A DNA stretch of 29,015 nucleotides, from positions 1 through 29,015 of the IMG/VR virus record IMGVR_UViG_3300014497_000288; one strand, written 5' to 3'. A program made the translations under genes and the position numbers. The notes beneath the pieces were generated by a model. It saw only the letters and a program-made list of their open reading frames with translations. It did not search any database and was not told the DNA's origin. Below, one piece after another: positions 1 to 7,164 of this stretch (its first letter is position 1; every line of letters begins with the position of its first letter). The stretch comes from a virus.

Positions 1-2250
1 TTAAATCCTCCCTAATCTTGTTTTAGTCCGGTTAAATGATATAAAAATATCCTCACCCTTAAGTTTGATGTCCGGTATATAAACACCGCTAGACCGATCA
101 CCCATCAATGATTTTAACTTATTCAGTGGAGCCACAACTTCCGGATTATTTTTTGCCCCGGCATATTCCCCCATAATTCCCAAAGTAGGCCCATAAATCA
201 CGCCTCCATTTGCAAATGCAGTTGGTTTATTTGGCGCCGAAGTCTGGCCACTCTTTTTACCAAGACTATTAATCGCGCCAGCGGCAGCTTTTAGGGCAAT
301 ACCCGCTGCAATAGCGGCTGCCCCGGCAACTATACCTGCGCCTGGAATAAATGCGGCAATATCCAATTTGCCTTTCAAGACAGCGGCAGCACCATATTTA
401 ATCAACAAATCACCGAACTCACTAAGGAAATCCGCAAAGCCCTGCAATAAGGCCCCGCCAACAGCACCAAGAACATCACCACCAGAAGCCAATGCCTCGC
501 CTATCGCTGTTCCTACCGATGACAACGGAGTCATTAGCCCATCTTGTATCAGTTTATTAAAATCTTTATTAAACTGCTCCTGAGCCTTGATAATCGCCTC
601 CTGTTCGTCAGTAATCGTTTTAAGCCCTAAGATTGTGTCTTTCCCCCTGTTATTTCCTACTACACCAATTTTACGCTCTTTTGAAACGTCAACAAAATCA
701 GATGAACCATCTTTTTTCTTGGAAAATGGATCCTTTAAGGCTTTTACTGGTTCAAGTTGGAATAAACTCTGTTGTGCTTTCTTTAAGTCTTCTACTGCTT
801 TTGTTGCAGGATTATAACCCAACTTAATTAGTTCGTCAATAGCTTTTTGGTAAGCATCAATCTTTTTAGCTGACTTTTCATCAAAAGTATCCTGGAAAGC
901 GTTATCAGCTTGAATAAGATCAGTATTTAACTCCTTCATAACATCAGCAAGAGTTTTTACCTTCTTGCCTTGTTTTTCTGCCTCTCCACCAACGTTACCA
1001 GAAACTAAGCCTCCTTTGGATTGCTGTTCTTTAGCATATCTGTCTAACCTTGCACTTTCAAGTGTTAACTTATTATTCTCGGATACTAAATCTCTACGAT
1101 CAGAAAGATTTTTATTGTACTTTTCTTGGGCATCTTGTAAACCTTTAAGGGTTATTTGCTGCCCTCCGGTAGCTTTTCCAAGGGCCAATAACTTACTGGT
1201 ATAATCCTTAAGGTAAGCAGATGCTTTAGTGTCACCTGATCCTAGTCCAGGGTTCTCAGCCAATAATCTATCTAACTCACGCTTATTCTTAATCTGCTCC
1301 TTTTCAAGATCAATTCGTTTTTGTTCATTGGTAAACTTTATACCCTCATTCTTTGCGATTAAATCAGCAGCAGCCCTTGCCCTTGCCGATGCAAGTATAG
1401 ATCCTGTTAATTCATCATAAGATGTTTTTAACTCTTTAGATTTGTCGTTTTCGAATTTAAGATTACCGAAGTAGTCTGGATAAAGTTTCTGTAATTGATC
1501 GTACGCTTCTTTCCTATATTTTAACGGCTGATTGGTGTCCGTGTATTGACTATAAAGAAGTCTTAATGTAACCAATTCAGACTGAGCATTCTTTGTGCCA
1601 TCTATCTGAGCTCTTGCAACACCACTTAAAGTTTCCGCATAATCATTAGCTGCCTTGGCTGCTCTTTGACTTGCTTTCTCTGCCTTTTCAGCTTCTTTAT
1701 TTGCGCTTTGTTGATATTTCTGGTAGAGAAGAATCCCCGCACTAACTACAGATAGAGCTACGCCAAGCCCGGCGGGGCCAAGTAGCTCCCTGCCCATTGC
1801 AGCCAATGCAGCACCAGCACTTCCGGTAGTAGCTTGTAATCTTTGAAAAGACTCAAGCATAGGGTTTAAGTTGTTCTGAATACCGATAAATCCAAAAGGT
1901 AAGTCTTGCGCTATTCTGCCTACGTTAGTTAATGCAAACCCAGCCTGATTGGCTCCATTTGCAATAGCCTGACCGGAACTAGCCGAAGAAGCTGCAGCTG
2001 CCGCCAAGCCTCTTGAAATTGAATTACTAGCAGTGTTTAAATTACGAATAGAAACCTCACCAGATTGCAAGGCCCGGTTAAACCCTTGAAGATTGAGAGC
2101 GTTAACACGTTGAATGTTTTGGCTGATTGTATTACTGGCGGCCTGAGCGGCTTGACCTGTGGCCGTAAGTTCGCTTTGCGCTGATTCAAGATTAGCCCGC
2201 CAATTATTGATATTAGCCTCTAATTCGACCGATAATCTTGCTTCTGCCAT
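1..2250 (-). CDS. Phage tail tape measure protein
   Basis: This protein is expected to set tail length and to occupy the tail tube lumen until DNA ejection. The 749-residue product has the usual composition of such proteins: an Ala/Ser/Asn/Gln-rich helical N-terminus (about residues 1-110), a hydrophobic stretch near residues 155-178, a long charged coiled-coil middle (about 180-500) rich in Lys, Glu and Asp, and a Gly/Ala-rich hydrophobic region around residues 580-690 that could contact membrane. The motif QDLPFGFIGIQNNLNPM near residue 115 recurs, as far as I recall, in Bacteroidota tape measure proteins. It starts one base beyond the stop of the tail chaperone extension, the canonical position. 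The stop codon is at bases 1-3, so the gene is complete. It is short for a tape measure protein, suggesting a short siphovirus tail. Confidence 0.88.
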   Translation of the reverse strand: MAEARLSVELEANINNWRANLESAQSELTATGQAAQAASNTISQNIQRVNALNLQGFNRALQSGEVSIRNLNTASNSISRGLAAAAASSASSGQAIANGANQAGFALTNVGRIAQDLPFGFIGIQNNLNPMLESFQRLQATTGSAGAALAAMGRELLGPAGLGVALSVVSAGILLYQKYQQSANKEAEKAEKASQRAAKAANDYAETLSGVARAQIDGTKNAQSELVTLRLLYSQYTDTNQPLKYRKEAYDQLQKLYPDYFGNLKFENDKSKELKTSYDELTGSILASARARAAADLIAKNEGIKFTNEQKRIDLEKEQIKNKRELDRLLAENPGLGSGDTKASAYLKDYTSKLLALGKATGGQQITLKGLQDAQEKYNKNLSDRRDLVSENNKLTLESARLDRYAKEQQSKGGLVSGNVGGEAEKQGKKVKTLADVMKELNTDLIQADNAFQDTFDEKSAKKIDAYQKAIDELIKLGYNPATKAVEDLKKAQQSLFQLEPVKALKDPFSKKKDGSSDFVDVSKERKIGVVGNNRGKDTILGLKTITDEQEAIIKAQEQFNKDFNKLIQDGLMTPLSSVGTAIGEALASGGDVLGAVGGALLQGFADFLSEFGDLLIKYGAAAVLKGKLDIAAFIPGAGIVAGAAAIAAGIALKAAAGAINSLGKKSGQTSAPNKPTAFANGGVIYGPTLGIMGEYAGAKNNPEVVAPLNKLKSLMGDRSSGVYIPDIKLKGEDIFISFNRTKTRLGRI

Positions 2251-2251
2251 T

Positions 2252-2560
2252 CTATTCTATATTTTTTAGTTTCTTGAACTTGTCCATTATCGAATTGACC
2301 TTACGTTTAGTAATTCCGGTCCTTTCTTTGGCTTTATTAACAGTTTTTTGTGTCGGCCATATCTCGTCAATTGTGGTTTTCTTCAAAGCCTTCGGATCAG
2401 CTTGCATGGCGAATACAATCCATCCCAATTTCCTAAAGTTAGATTCCTCCTTATCTATTGCATCAGAATAACCTTTGCACATCAGCTCAAATTGAAACGG
2501 GGTTAGTCCTGCCAATTCAACCGGAGTTAATCCTAACCTACCATAAGCAAAAGCCATCAT
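2252..2560 (-). CDS. Tail assembly chaperone, C-terminal (T-like) extension made by -1 frameshift
   Basis: This reading frame lies between the tail chaperone and the tape measure gene, where phages encode the T part of a G/GT chaperone pair. From its ATG it gives 102 residues. The same frame is open upstream of that ATG through the A9 run at 2602-2610, and the upstream residues (ending ITDPRPDHERMMAFAYG) read like natural protein. The likely product is therefore a fusion: 114 residues of the upstream gene followed by 116 residues of this frame, about 230 in total. GT-type proteins bridge the tape measure protein and tail tube subunits during assembly. The independent ATG could also be used at a low level. 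The family assignment rests on position, frame geometry and the short acidic/basic helical sequence. Confidence 0.72.
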   Translation of the reverse strand: MMAFAYGRLGLTPVELAGLTPFQFELMCKGYSDAIDKEESNFRKLGWIVFAMQADPKALKKTTIDEIWPTQKTVNKAKERTGITKRKVNSIMDKFKKLKNIE

Positions 2561-2586
2561 CCTTTCATGATCTGGCCGGGGATCAG

Positions 2587-2943
2587 TTATTTTCCTTGTG
2601 CTTTTTTTTTAGAAAACTCCTCCATGCGGGCTTTAAAATCAGCGCCCCACTTACTGGCATGATAAGTATCCCAAACACGCTGTATCTGATCGCTATAATC
2701 ACTTTGTTCAGCTACTGCATCATGAAGATCATAAGCAACACCATACTCTGGAATTGGCTTATCATTCCTTACAGCTTCACCAAGCAGCCCAGAATAGATT
2801 AAGTCAACATTAATCTTTCCGAGATTCGGAGATATCTTTCTGTCTTTAGGGAAACACCTAACCTCAAACTCCATGCATGCAGGATAACCAAACCTCAGAA
2901 CATGTTTATTTTCGCCGTCAAATAGTTCAACTAAACCGTTCAT
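2587..2943 (-). CDS. Tail assembly chaperone (G-like)
   Basis: The 118-residue product lies directly after the tail tube gene and before the tape measure gene. It is the presumed unshifted chaperone that coats the tape measure protein during tail assembly. It has no strong domain motif that I recognise. It ends in a lysine run (SKKKAQGK) encoded by nine consecutive adenines, which is the slippery site for the extension frame. The ATG at 2943 follows the tail tube stop by one base, so translation is probably coupled. The protein is soluble, with no signal peptide or membrane segment. The assignment is mostly positional. Confidence 0.68.
   Translation of the reverse strand: MNGLVELFDGENKHVLRFGYPACMEFEVRCFPKDRKISPNLGKINVDLIYSGLLGEAVRNDKPIPEYGVAYDLHDAVAEQSDYSDQIQRVWDTYHASKWGADFKARMEEFSKKKAQGK
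2602..2610 (-). other. Slippery A9 run, candidate programmed -1 ribosomal frameshift site
   Basis: On the coding strand nine adenines follow TCT, in the frame TCT AAA AAA AAA GCA. A one-base backward slip moves ribosomes into the frame of the downstream extension. That frame is open from here through the ATG at 2560 to the stop at 2252. Without the slip, translation ends nine codons or fewer later at 2587. Placement between chaperone and tape measure genes matches the conserved G/GT frameshift of long-tailed phages. I did not identify a downstream stimulatory hairpin. Confidence 0.7.
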
Positions 2944-2944
2944 A

Positions 2945-3415
2945 TTATGGAGTTACTACAGCTGGTTCAATTTCTGGTTTACCGATTCCTACCATTGTTG
3001 CAGTGAAAGTATAAGCCTCTCCGTTTGGCGCGGTCTCATTGTATTGAGAAAATCTCACTTTACCTTCACGAACCAATCCTTTTGTCGGGTTTGTTAACCT
3101 GGCAAAGAATATTTTTTTGTCAATAGCAAGTTTTAAAAGTGTCTGATAGTTTGCCTTAACTAATTTCTCGTCATCAGTCAAAGAAACAGCCTGTCCGTCT
3201 CCTGTCAAAGTCCAACTACCCAATCCAGACTGTGACGTGGACCATCCTTCATCGCATTTATTACTGGTTGCTTGTTCAGCAAGAGAAACCTCAAAGCCGT
3301 TAGTTGTCCAGCAAGCCACAGTTTTGTAGTTAGCTTCTGTACCCCGGGTATTGGTCGCTACAGATGTTATAGTATCAATTTCTATAACATAATCGGTACC
3401 CATTAAATTTTCCAT
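2945..3415 (-). CDS. Major tail tube protein
   Basis: This is the likely tail tube subunit, polymerising into the conduit for DNA. The chosen start gives about 156 residues beginning MENLMGTDYV. It has the Thr/Gly/Asn-rich beta-strand composition of tail tube proteins, with segments such as WSTSQSGLGSWTLTGDG and a C-terminal EAYTFTATMVGIGKPE typical of the beta-sandwich family. A longer reading frame runs up to 3478. Its extra residues are encoded by the GTTAC/GTAAC operator cluster, so I placed the start at 3415 (a second ATG is at 3403). It is the first gene of a unit continuing into chaperones and tape measure, and it lies 17 bp from an operator, suggesting its own promoter. Confidence 0.82.
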   Translation of the reverse strand: MENLMGTDYVIEIDTITSVATNTRGTEANYKTVACWTTNGFEVSLAEQATSNKCDEGWSTSQSGLGSWTLTGDGQAVSLTDDEKLVKANYQTLLKLAIDKKIFFARLTNPTKGLVREGKVRFSQYNETAPNGEAYTFTATMVGIGKPEIEPAVVTP

Positions 3416-3432
3416 TCTGTAATATTTTAAAG

Positions 3433-3458
3433 TGTTACAACTGTTACCAAATGTAACA
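3433..3458 (-). promoter_or_regulatory. GTTAC triple half-site operator 1 (tail unit)
   Basis: Read on the plus strand this is TGTTAC-aact-GTTAC-caaat-GTAACA, with half-sites at 3434, 3443 and 3453. A further GTTAC at 3464 makes a perfect 16-bp palindrome with the third half-site (3453-3468). On the minus strand the element contains TACATTTG (3448-3455), a match to the Bacteroidota -7 box TAnnTTTG, so operator and promoter appear to be superimposed. It lies 17 bp upstream of the tail tube ATG. It differs from the copy at 14306 at only 2 of 26 positions. Confidence 0.72.
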
Positions 3459-3495
3459 TTAATGTTACAAATAAACAATTGAATATTTTATTATA

Positions 3496-3657
3496 TCACT
3501 GGTCTGCTTTTATTTGATCAATAACCCACATGTCCCTTTTCCAGTCTATCTTTTTTCGAACAAATACACAAGCGCCAACCGGATAGGGAAACAATTTCTC
3601 TGCTTCAATTCTTAACTCTGACTCACGTAATGATTTAGGATCAATTGAGTTATCCAT
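3496..3657 (-). CDS. Small hypothetical protein (53 aa), tail region
   Basis: A 53-codon reading frame starts with ATG at 3657 and ends with TGA at 3496. It overlaps the end of the preceding tail-completion gene by 46 bases in another frame. The product starts MDNSIDPKSLRESELRIEAE and is charged and soluble, with natural-looking amino acid composition (Trp, Tyr and Pro placed in its second half). It fills what would otherwise be an empty gap before the tail tube promoter. I do not recognise a family. The overlap and small size keep confidence moderate. Confidence 0.55.
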   Translation of the reverse strand: MDNSIDPKSLRESELRIEAEKLFPYPVGACVFVRKKIDWKRDMWVIDQIKADQ

Positions 3658-4088
3658 ACGCTGTTTGTATCTGTTGTATAATTGATATTCTTAACACCTT
3701 CCATAACTGATTTCCAAATGTGAAATGGCGGCGGTAAAACAAGATTTGTCTCAAGATTGGAGTTAACGAATAGCTTATCCATGAATAGTTCCGCAATCTG
3801 CTCCGCAGTTTTAGTACCGCCTTTACCTAATGGGAATACGGTTGTTACCTGGGCCTGTATTGAGGTCTGATCATTCCTTTGGCATTTTGGTGAATTATCG
3901 TTTACGGTTTGATTCAAAAGAATAATATAGGCCTCTATCTGCATAGTACCAATCGTAAGGATTGCCTTCTTCTTCGTGGCAGTTTCTTGTACATACTCTT
4001 CAAACACTGGTATAACTTTAGTTAAAAAGGTAATTCCAGTTGTTTTTTCAACGTAAGCTGTACGGATTGCTAATGTCACACTTTTCAT
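3612..4088 (-). CDS. Putative tail completion/terminator protein
   Basis: The 158-residue protein lies between the HK97 gp10-like gene and the tail tube, the usual slot of a tail terminator or completion protein. Those proteins cap the tail tube and join it to the head. It starts with beta-strand-like sequence (SVTLAIRTAYVEKTTGITF) and contains PPPFHIWKSVMEG in the C-terminal half. Similar proteins are described in Bacteroidota phages, but I cannot assign a named family from sequence alone. The start codon overlaps the upstream stop by four bases (ATGA arrangement), indicating coupling. Confidence 0.55.
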   Translation of the reverse strand: MKSVTLAIRTAYVEKTTGITFLTKVIPVFEEYVQETATKKKAILTIGTMQIEAYIILLNQTVNDNSPKCQRNDQTSIQAQVTTVFPLGKGGTKTAEQIAELFMDKLFVNSNLETNLVLPPPFHIWKSVMEGVKNINYTTDTNSVWITQLILNHYVSQS

Positions 4089-4588
4089 AAACTTATCCCT
4101 CTAAGTAAATCTTTTAGTTCTTTAATACATAGGATTTGATACTTCATAAACGCAGGAAGTAAATAAGGATTTGCTATAATGGTCCCCCGGCCATTAATGT
4201 AATACGTCTGGGCTAATTCTCGCCACTCTGCCGGTACTGTAGCGAGATAAGATCTTGCACTCTGGCCAGTACCAAATTCAATCCATGCAGCTACGTCACC
4301 CGCAGAAGACTCAACGTAAATGATTGCCTTATATCCATTGTTTTGAAGACTATACCCTATCGCCTGGCTAATTGGTGTCCAACCTCTTGAGTTAACGATA
4401 TCGGTAAGCGCCTCGGATCCGTGTTCTGTAGCTACAAGCGACCCAGGACCGGGTGCGTTTCGGATAGCATCCATTTCTATTTCCCCCGCATAGAATTCGA
4501 TAATACCTTTCACGTCCTTAGCAACTTTATCGCTGAGGTTCCTAATCCTAAAGGACATTTCACTAAATCCGGTTAATTTAACGCTCAT
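4085..4588 (-). CDS. HK97 gp10-like head-tail joining protein
   Basis: This is a 167-residue neck protein of the HK97 gp10 type, which acts at the head-tail interface or tail completion. Support comes from the motif AWIEFGTGQSARSYL near residue 100 (family signature of aromatic, hydrophobic, E-F-G-T-G), the preceding long helix with DAIRNAPGPGS, and the C-terminal NPYLLPAF, which corresponds to the 'P-F-L-x-P-A' block of the family. Gene order connector, head closure, gp10-like, tail completion, tail tube is standard. The ATG is adjacent to the head-closure stop. Confidence 0.82.
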   Translation of the reverse strand: MSVKLTGFSEMSFRIRNLSDKVAKDVKGIIEFYAGEIEMDAIRNAPGPGSLVATEHGSEALTDIVNSRGWTPISQAIGYSLQNNGYKAIIYVESSAGDVAAWIEFGTGQSARSYLATVPAEWRELAQTYYINGRGTIIANPYLLPAFMKYQILCIKELKDLLRGISL

Positions 4589-4941
4589 TATCTTTGTGGT
4601 AATTCAACTGCCCTGGCTATAATTACTACTTCCTGTTTATATGTGTAGTCTGGATCGGCGCTTGATATAGCGAAGTCCTGGCCCCTCCAATGCAAAATCA
4701 TATCCTCAACCAAGAACTTATCATCACGGTTACGAACAGTGAATGACACAGCAGGTTTTAATGTCTCCTGGTTTGCCTGCTGCGTACGTACAGACTTTAA
4801 AACGTCCACTTTAGCATTAGTGGCCCAATATAGTTCGATACCCGGTATAGTGCCGCCAGCTCCGTCATCTACGTCAGCATTGATGAATATCTCGATCTTT
4901 TGATTAAGCTCTCCTGAATTTATCGGTCTTCTCTTTGCCAT
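4588..4941 (-). CDS. Head closure / head-tail adaptor protein (SPP1 gp16-like)
   Basis: The 117-residue protein has the signature of the phage head closure family: an N-terminal GELNQKIEIF strand, the DDGAGGTI turn, a VRTQQANQ-type helix, a SFTVRNRDD strand, and a C-terminal WRGQDFAISSADPD segment. Such proteins form the stopper ring that closes the connector after DNA packaging. Its start and stop touch the adjacent connector and gp10-like genes, so the set is translationally coupled. Confidence 0.85.
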   Translation of the reverse strand: MAKRRPINSGELNQKIEIFINADVDDGAGGTIPGIELYWATNAKVDVLKSVRTQQANQETLKPAVSFTVRNRDDKFLVEDMILHWRGQDFAISSADPDYTYKQEVVIIARAVELPQR

Positions 4942-5519
4942 TACAAAACAAGGTTACGGGACCAACCATGAGACAGCAGCATAGCCGCGTCAGAAATAAC
5001 ACTGTTATCTGGCATACCTCTTTGTTTAAATAGGTAATCTATCTCAGCCAGTAAGGCCATTTTAAGACCAGAAGGCAATACCTCGTATCCGGTGCTATAT
5101 ATGCACTTGTAAACTTTATGGACTGACGTACTGCTTTCCCACACCTCAACAGATCCGGTTTCCGAATAGAAGTAACTGAAATTTGAATCAGATGTGTTAT
5201 TTACCTGTATCGATTTCGCTTGAAAAGAGTTAATTGAATACTGATCGGACGTTAATATCGTGTCTCCATCCTTTACGCTTACCACTTCGCCAGTTGGAGA
5301 TAATGGCATCTCTATGCATTTTCCGTCCCATTGCAGTTCTATATTTCTTTTAACGAGGCCAATATTCAAATATGCTTCAAGCCTCTGCCTCGCAGAAGTT
5401 ATGGAAACCAATAAATCCGTATCATCAGAAGTGTAATCAGCATCAATACGGCAATAACTCTTAACAGTAGCCATGTCGACAGGCTCCGTGATATCTGCAT
5501 CAATTTCTCTTATTTGCAT
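4941..5519 (-). CDS. Head-tail connector protein (gp6-like)
   Basis: The 192-residue product carries the gp6-like connector fold signature. An EPVDMATVKSYCRID helix is followed by DDTDLLVSITSARQRLEAYLNIGLVKR, the typical 'D-x-x-l-x-x-l-i-x-A-R-x-x-l-E-x-x-t-g' pattern. These proteins form a dodecameric ring below the portal. It is the first gene after the intrinsic terminator at 5531-5564. I see no GTTAC operator in front of it, so it may depend on read-through from the capsid unit or on an unseen promoter. Confidence 0.85.
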   Translation of the reverse strand: MQIREIDADITEPVDMATVKSYCRIDADYTSDDTDLLVSITSARQRLEAYLNIGLVKRNIELQWDGKCIEMPLSPTGEVVSVKDGDTILTSDQYSINSFQAKSIQVNNTSDSNFSYFYSETGSVEVWESSTSVHKVYKCIYSTGYEVLPSGLKMALLAEIDYLFKQRGMPDNSVISDAAMLLSHGWSRNLVL

Positions 5520-5530
5520 AATTAGTGATA

Positions 5531-5564
5531 TAAAAAATGCCGTAACGGATTAGTGTTACGGCAT
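5531..5564 (-). terminator. Intrinsic terminator after the capsid unit
   Basis: A perfect 10-bp inverted repeat, ATGCCGTAAC (5537-5546) and GTTACGGCAT (5555-5564), is separated by an 8-base loop. In the leftward transcript it is followed at once by six U (plus-strand A32-A37 of the 5500s), the classic rho-independent arrangement. It lies between the small gene ending at 5593 and the connector gene starting at 5519. It would give high capsid expression with reduced read-through into the head-tail joining genes. Confidence 0.88.
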
Positions 5565-5592
5565 CAACCCATACTCAAACCAATAGACCCAA

Positions 5593-5742
5593 TTAATCGT
5601 CTTTACCGTCTTTTTCTTTTTTCGATTCCAGTCTTTTTACTACCTTATGAACGATCAAAGCTTTTGCGGTGCTGTCTGGCGCTTCGAACTTATCACCTTT
5701 TTTATAGGTGCCGAAGTCATCAACTATTACTTCTAATTTCAT
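5593..5742 (-). CDS. Small hypothetical protein (49 aa) downstream of the capsid gene
   Basis: A 49-codon reading frame has ATG at 5742 and TAA at 5593. It is preceded by AAAGGAGGAAATAAAC, one of the best Shine-Dalgarno sequences in the window. The product begins MKLEVIVDDFGTYKKGDKFE and ends in a Lys/Glu/Asp-rich tail (KRLESKKEKDGKDD). Small proteins with a 'v-k-d-f-g-y-k-G-d' start are common just after capsid genes and may be head-fiber or decoration-like, but I cannot assign a function. It is the last gene before the terminator at 5531-5564, so it is co-transcribed with the capsid gene. Confidence 0.75.
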   Translation of the reverse strand: MKLEVIVDDFGTYKKGDKFEAPDSTAKALIVHKVVKRLESKKEKDGKDD

Positions 5743-5756
5743 GTTTATTTCCTCCT

Positions 5757-7157
5757 TTATGCGGCTGCTGCCTCCGGTTTAGTGATAGCTGTTTTAATTG
5801 TAGCAATATCATCATAGATGAATGCTTGTTGATCCAGTTTTCTTACGAAAGCATGGAACCTGCTTTCTCCAAGCATAACAAACTGATTTTTGATAAAATC
5901 ATCGTTAATCCATCCGATTTTAACAGTATATCCAACATAGTCAGACACATTGTATTTGCTCATGTCAGCAATAAACACTTTGCCAGCCGGAATATCCTGC
6001 TCAGGCATAATGGTTACGCCACCAATAACAACCTGGTTAAACATTGAAGCAGATGGATACAACGGTAACCCTCTTTCATCTTTTGCCGAAACAAACTCAA
6101 TGAAAAAGTCAACCGGGTTAACTAATGCTAAAGACGGTTGATAAGGCATTTCATCCTGGTAATTATGCGTAGTGAACACGTCAGTAATCCCAGCATTGAT
6201 AACATCCATGATGTTAGGGAACCTAACTTTTAACGCCATTGATCCAGCAACAAATGCGCGACCATATAGAGTTGCTCCTTTAGGATTAGGAGAAACGCCG
6301 CTACCAAACAGAATACCTTTCTGTTTACGGATATCGTGTTTGTCTTTAAGATACCCGGTAGCAATAGATTGCAATCCAGGGATATCTTTTATTGATTCCT
6401 CGGTTAATCCAATCCAGCCTGCAGCCTTCACAGGAGAAGCATAACGAGTCTCAATCTTAAAGTCCAATTGAGGTTTTGCCGCGCCCTCTGCTACAAAACT
6501 AAAATCACCATCTTTAGGGATAGATTCAGTATACGGATAAGCCGCTAAACTTGTACTGAAATTAGTCACCAAGCTATTAATAATAGTAGCCCTCAGGTTA
6601 ACCCTTTGAGGTGGCGCAGATTGAACACCCATTAAGGCCGGGATTCCATCAGGATTCGTAGCTGCTCCGGTAGTCATGTTCCCTACAGCTTTAATTTCAA
6701 GCTCTAACACTCCATGACCAGCAGAATAAGTCGATTTGATCTTTTCGTGGTTATCGTTGATAAATTTACTTACCTGTTCTTGAACAGACTCAATTTTGAT
6801 ACCTCCATTGTTTTTAATCTCCAAAGCAAGCGCATCATGCTGAGTTTGAAACGCTTTAAATACCGCTTCAATAGTTTTGTCTGTACCATCAAAATCTTTA
6901 ATTGTGATGGTAGACATAGCTTCCTGTATAATAGACTTGATCGTTGCTTTTGCTTCATCCTTGGACAATCCTGATTTCAGTAAATCAGGCAATGCCTTTT
7001 CTGCGGCTTTAGTTGCTGCAAGCTCTACTTGCTTCAATGCTTGCTCTTTCTTTTGATCTTCGGTCAAATCATCGCCGAAGCATTTGTGTGAGTTTAACGC
7101 CATAGATGCCATTAGAGCAGCGCCGATAAAAACTCTTGGTACGAAGTTCTTTTTCAT
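5757..7157 (-). CDS. Major capsid protein, HK97 fold
   Basis: This is the 466-residue subunit of the icosahedral head. About residues 30-160 form a charged helical delta/scaffold-like domain (DDLTEDQKKEQALKQ, then VQEQVSKFINDNHEKI), normally removed by the prohead protease. The capsid core follows: ALMGVQSAPPQRVNLR, then FVAEGAAKPQLDFKIE, which is the 'v-x-E-g-a-x-k-p' strand typical of HK97-type capsid proteins, and ASPVKAAGWIGLTEESIKD. The protease gene is immediately upstream, as expected. The first 30 residues are odd: MKKNFVPRVFIGAALMASMA resembles a bacterial signal peptide or membrane anchor. A downstream Met (residue 16 or 19) could be an alternative start. Confidence 0.9.
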   Translation of the reverse strand: MKKNFVPRVFIGAALMASMALNSHKCFGDDLTEDQKKEQALKQVELAATKAAEKALPDLLKSGLSKDEAKATIKSIIQEAMSTITIKDFDGTDKTIEAVFKAFQTQHDALALEIKNNGGIKIESVQEQVSKFINDNHEKIKSTYSAGHGVLELEIKAVGNMTTGAATNPDGIPALMGVQSAPPQRVNLRATIINSLVTNFSTSLAAYPYTESIPKDGDFSFVAEGAAKPQLDFKIETRYASPVKAAGWIGLTEESIKDIPGLQSIATGYLKDKHDIRKQKGILFGSGVSPNPKGATLYGRAFVAGSMALKVRFPNIMDVINAGITDVFTTHNYQDEMPYQPSLALVNPVDFFIEFVSAKDERGLPLYPSASMFNQVVIGGVTIMPEQDIPAGKVFIADMSKYNVSDYVGYTVKIGWINDDFIKNQFVMLGESRFHAFVRKLDQQAFIYDDIATIKTAITKPEAAAA

Positions 7158-7164
7158 TCTTGTT

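Noticed and set aside
368-1420. Plus-strand open frames opposite the tape measure gene
   Set aside because: Their composition is typical of antisense shadows, they have no ribosome-binding sites or neighbours on that strand, and they lie inside a well-supported gene.
3416-3478. N-terminal extension of the tail tube protein
   Set aside because: The extra codons are the GTTAC operator and promoter sequence, and the peptide does not resemble the family's start.
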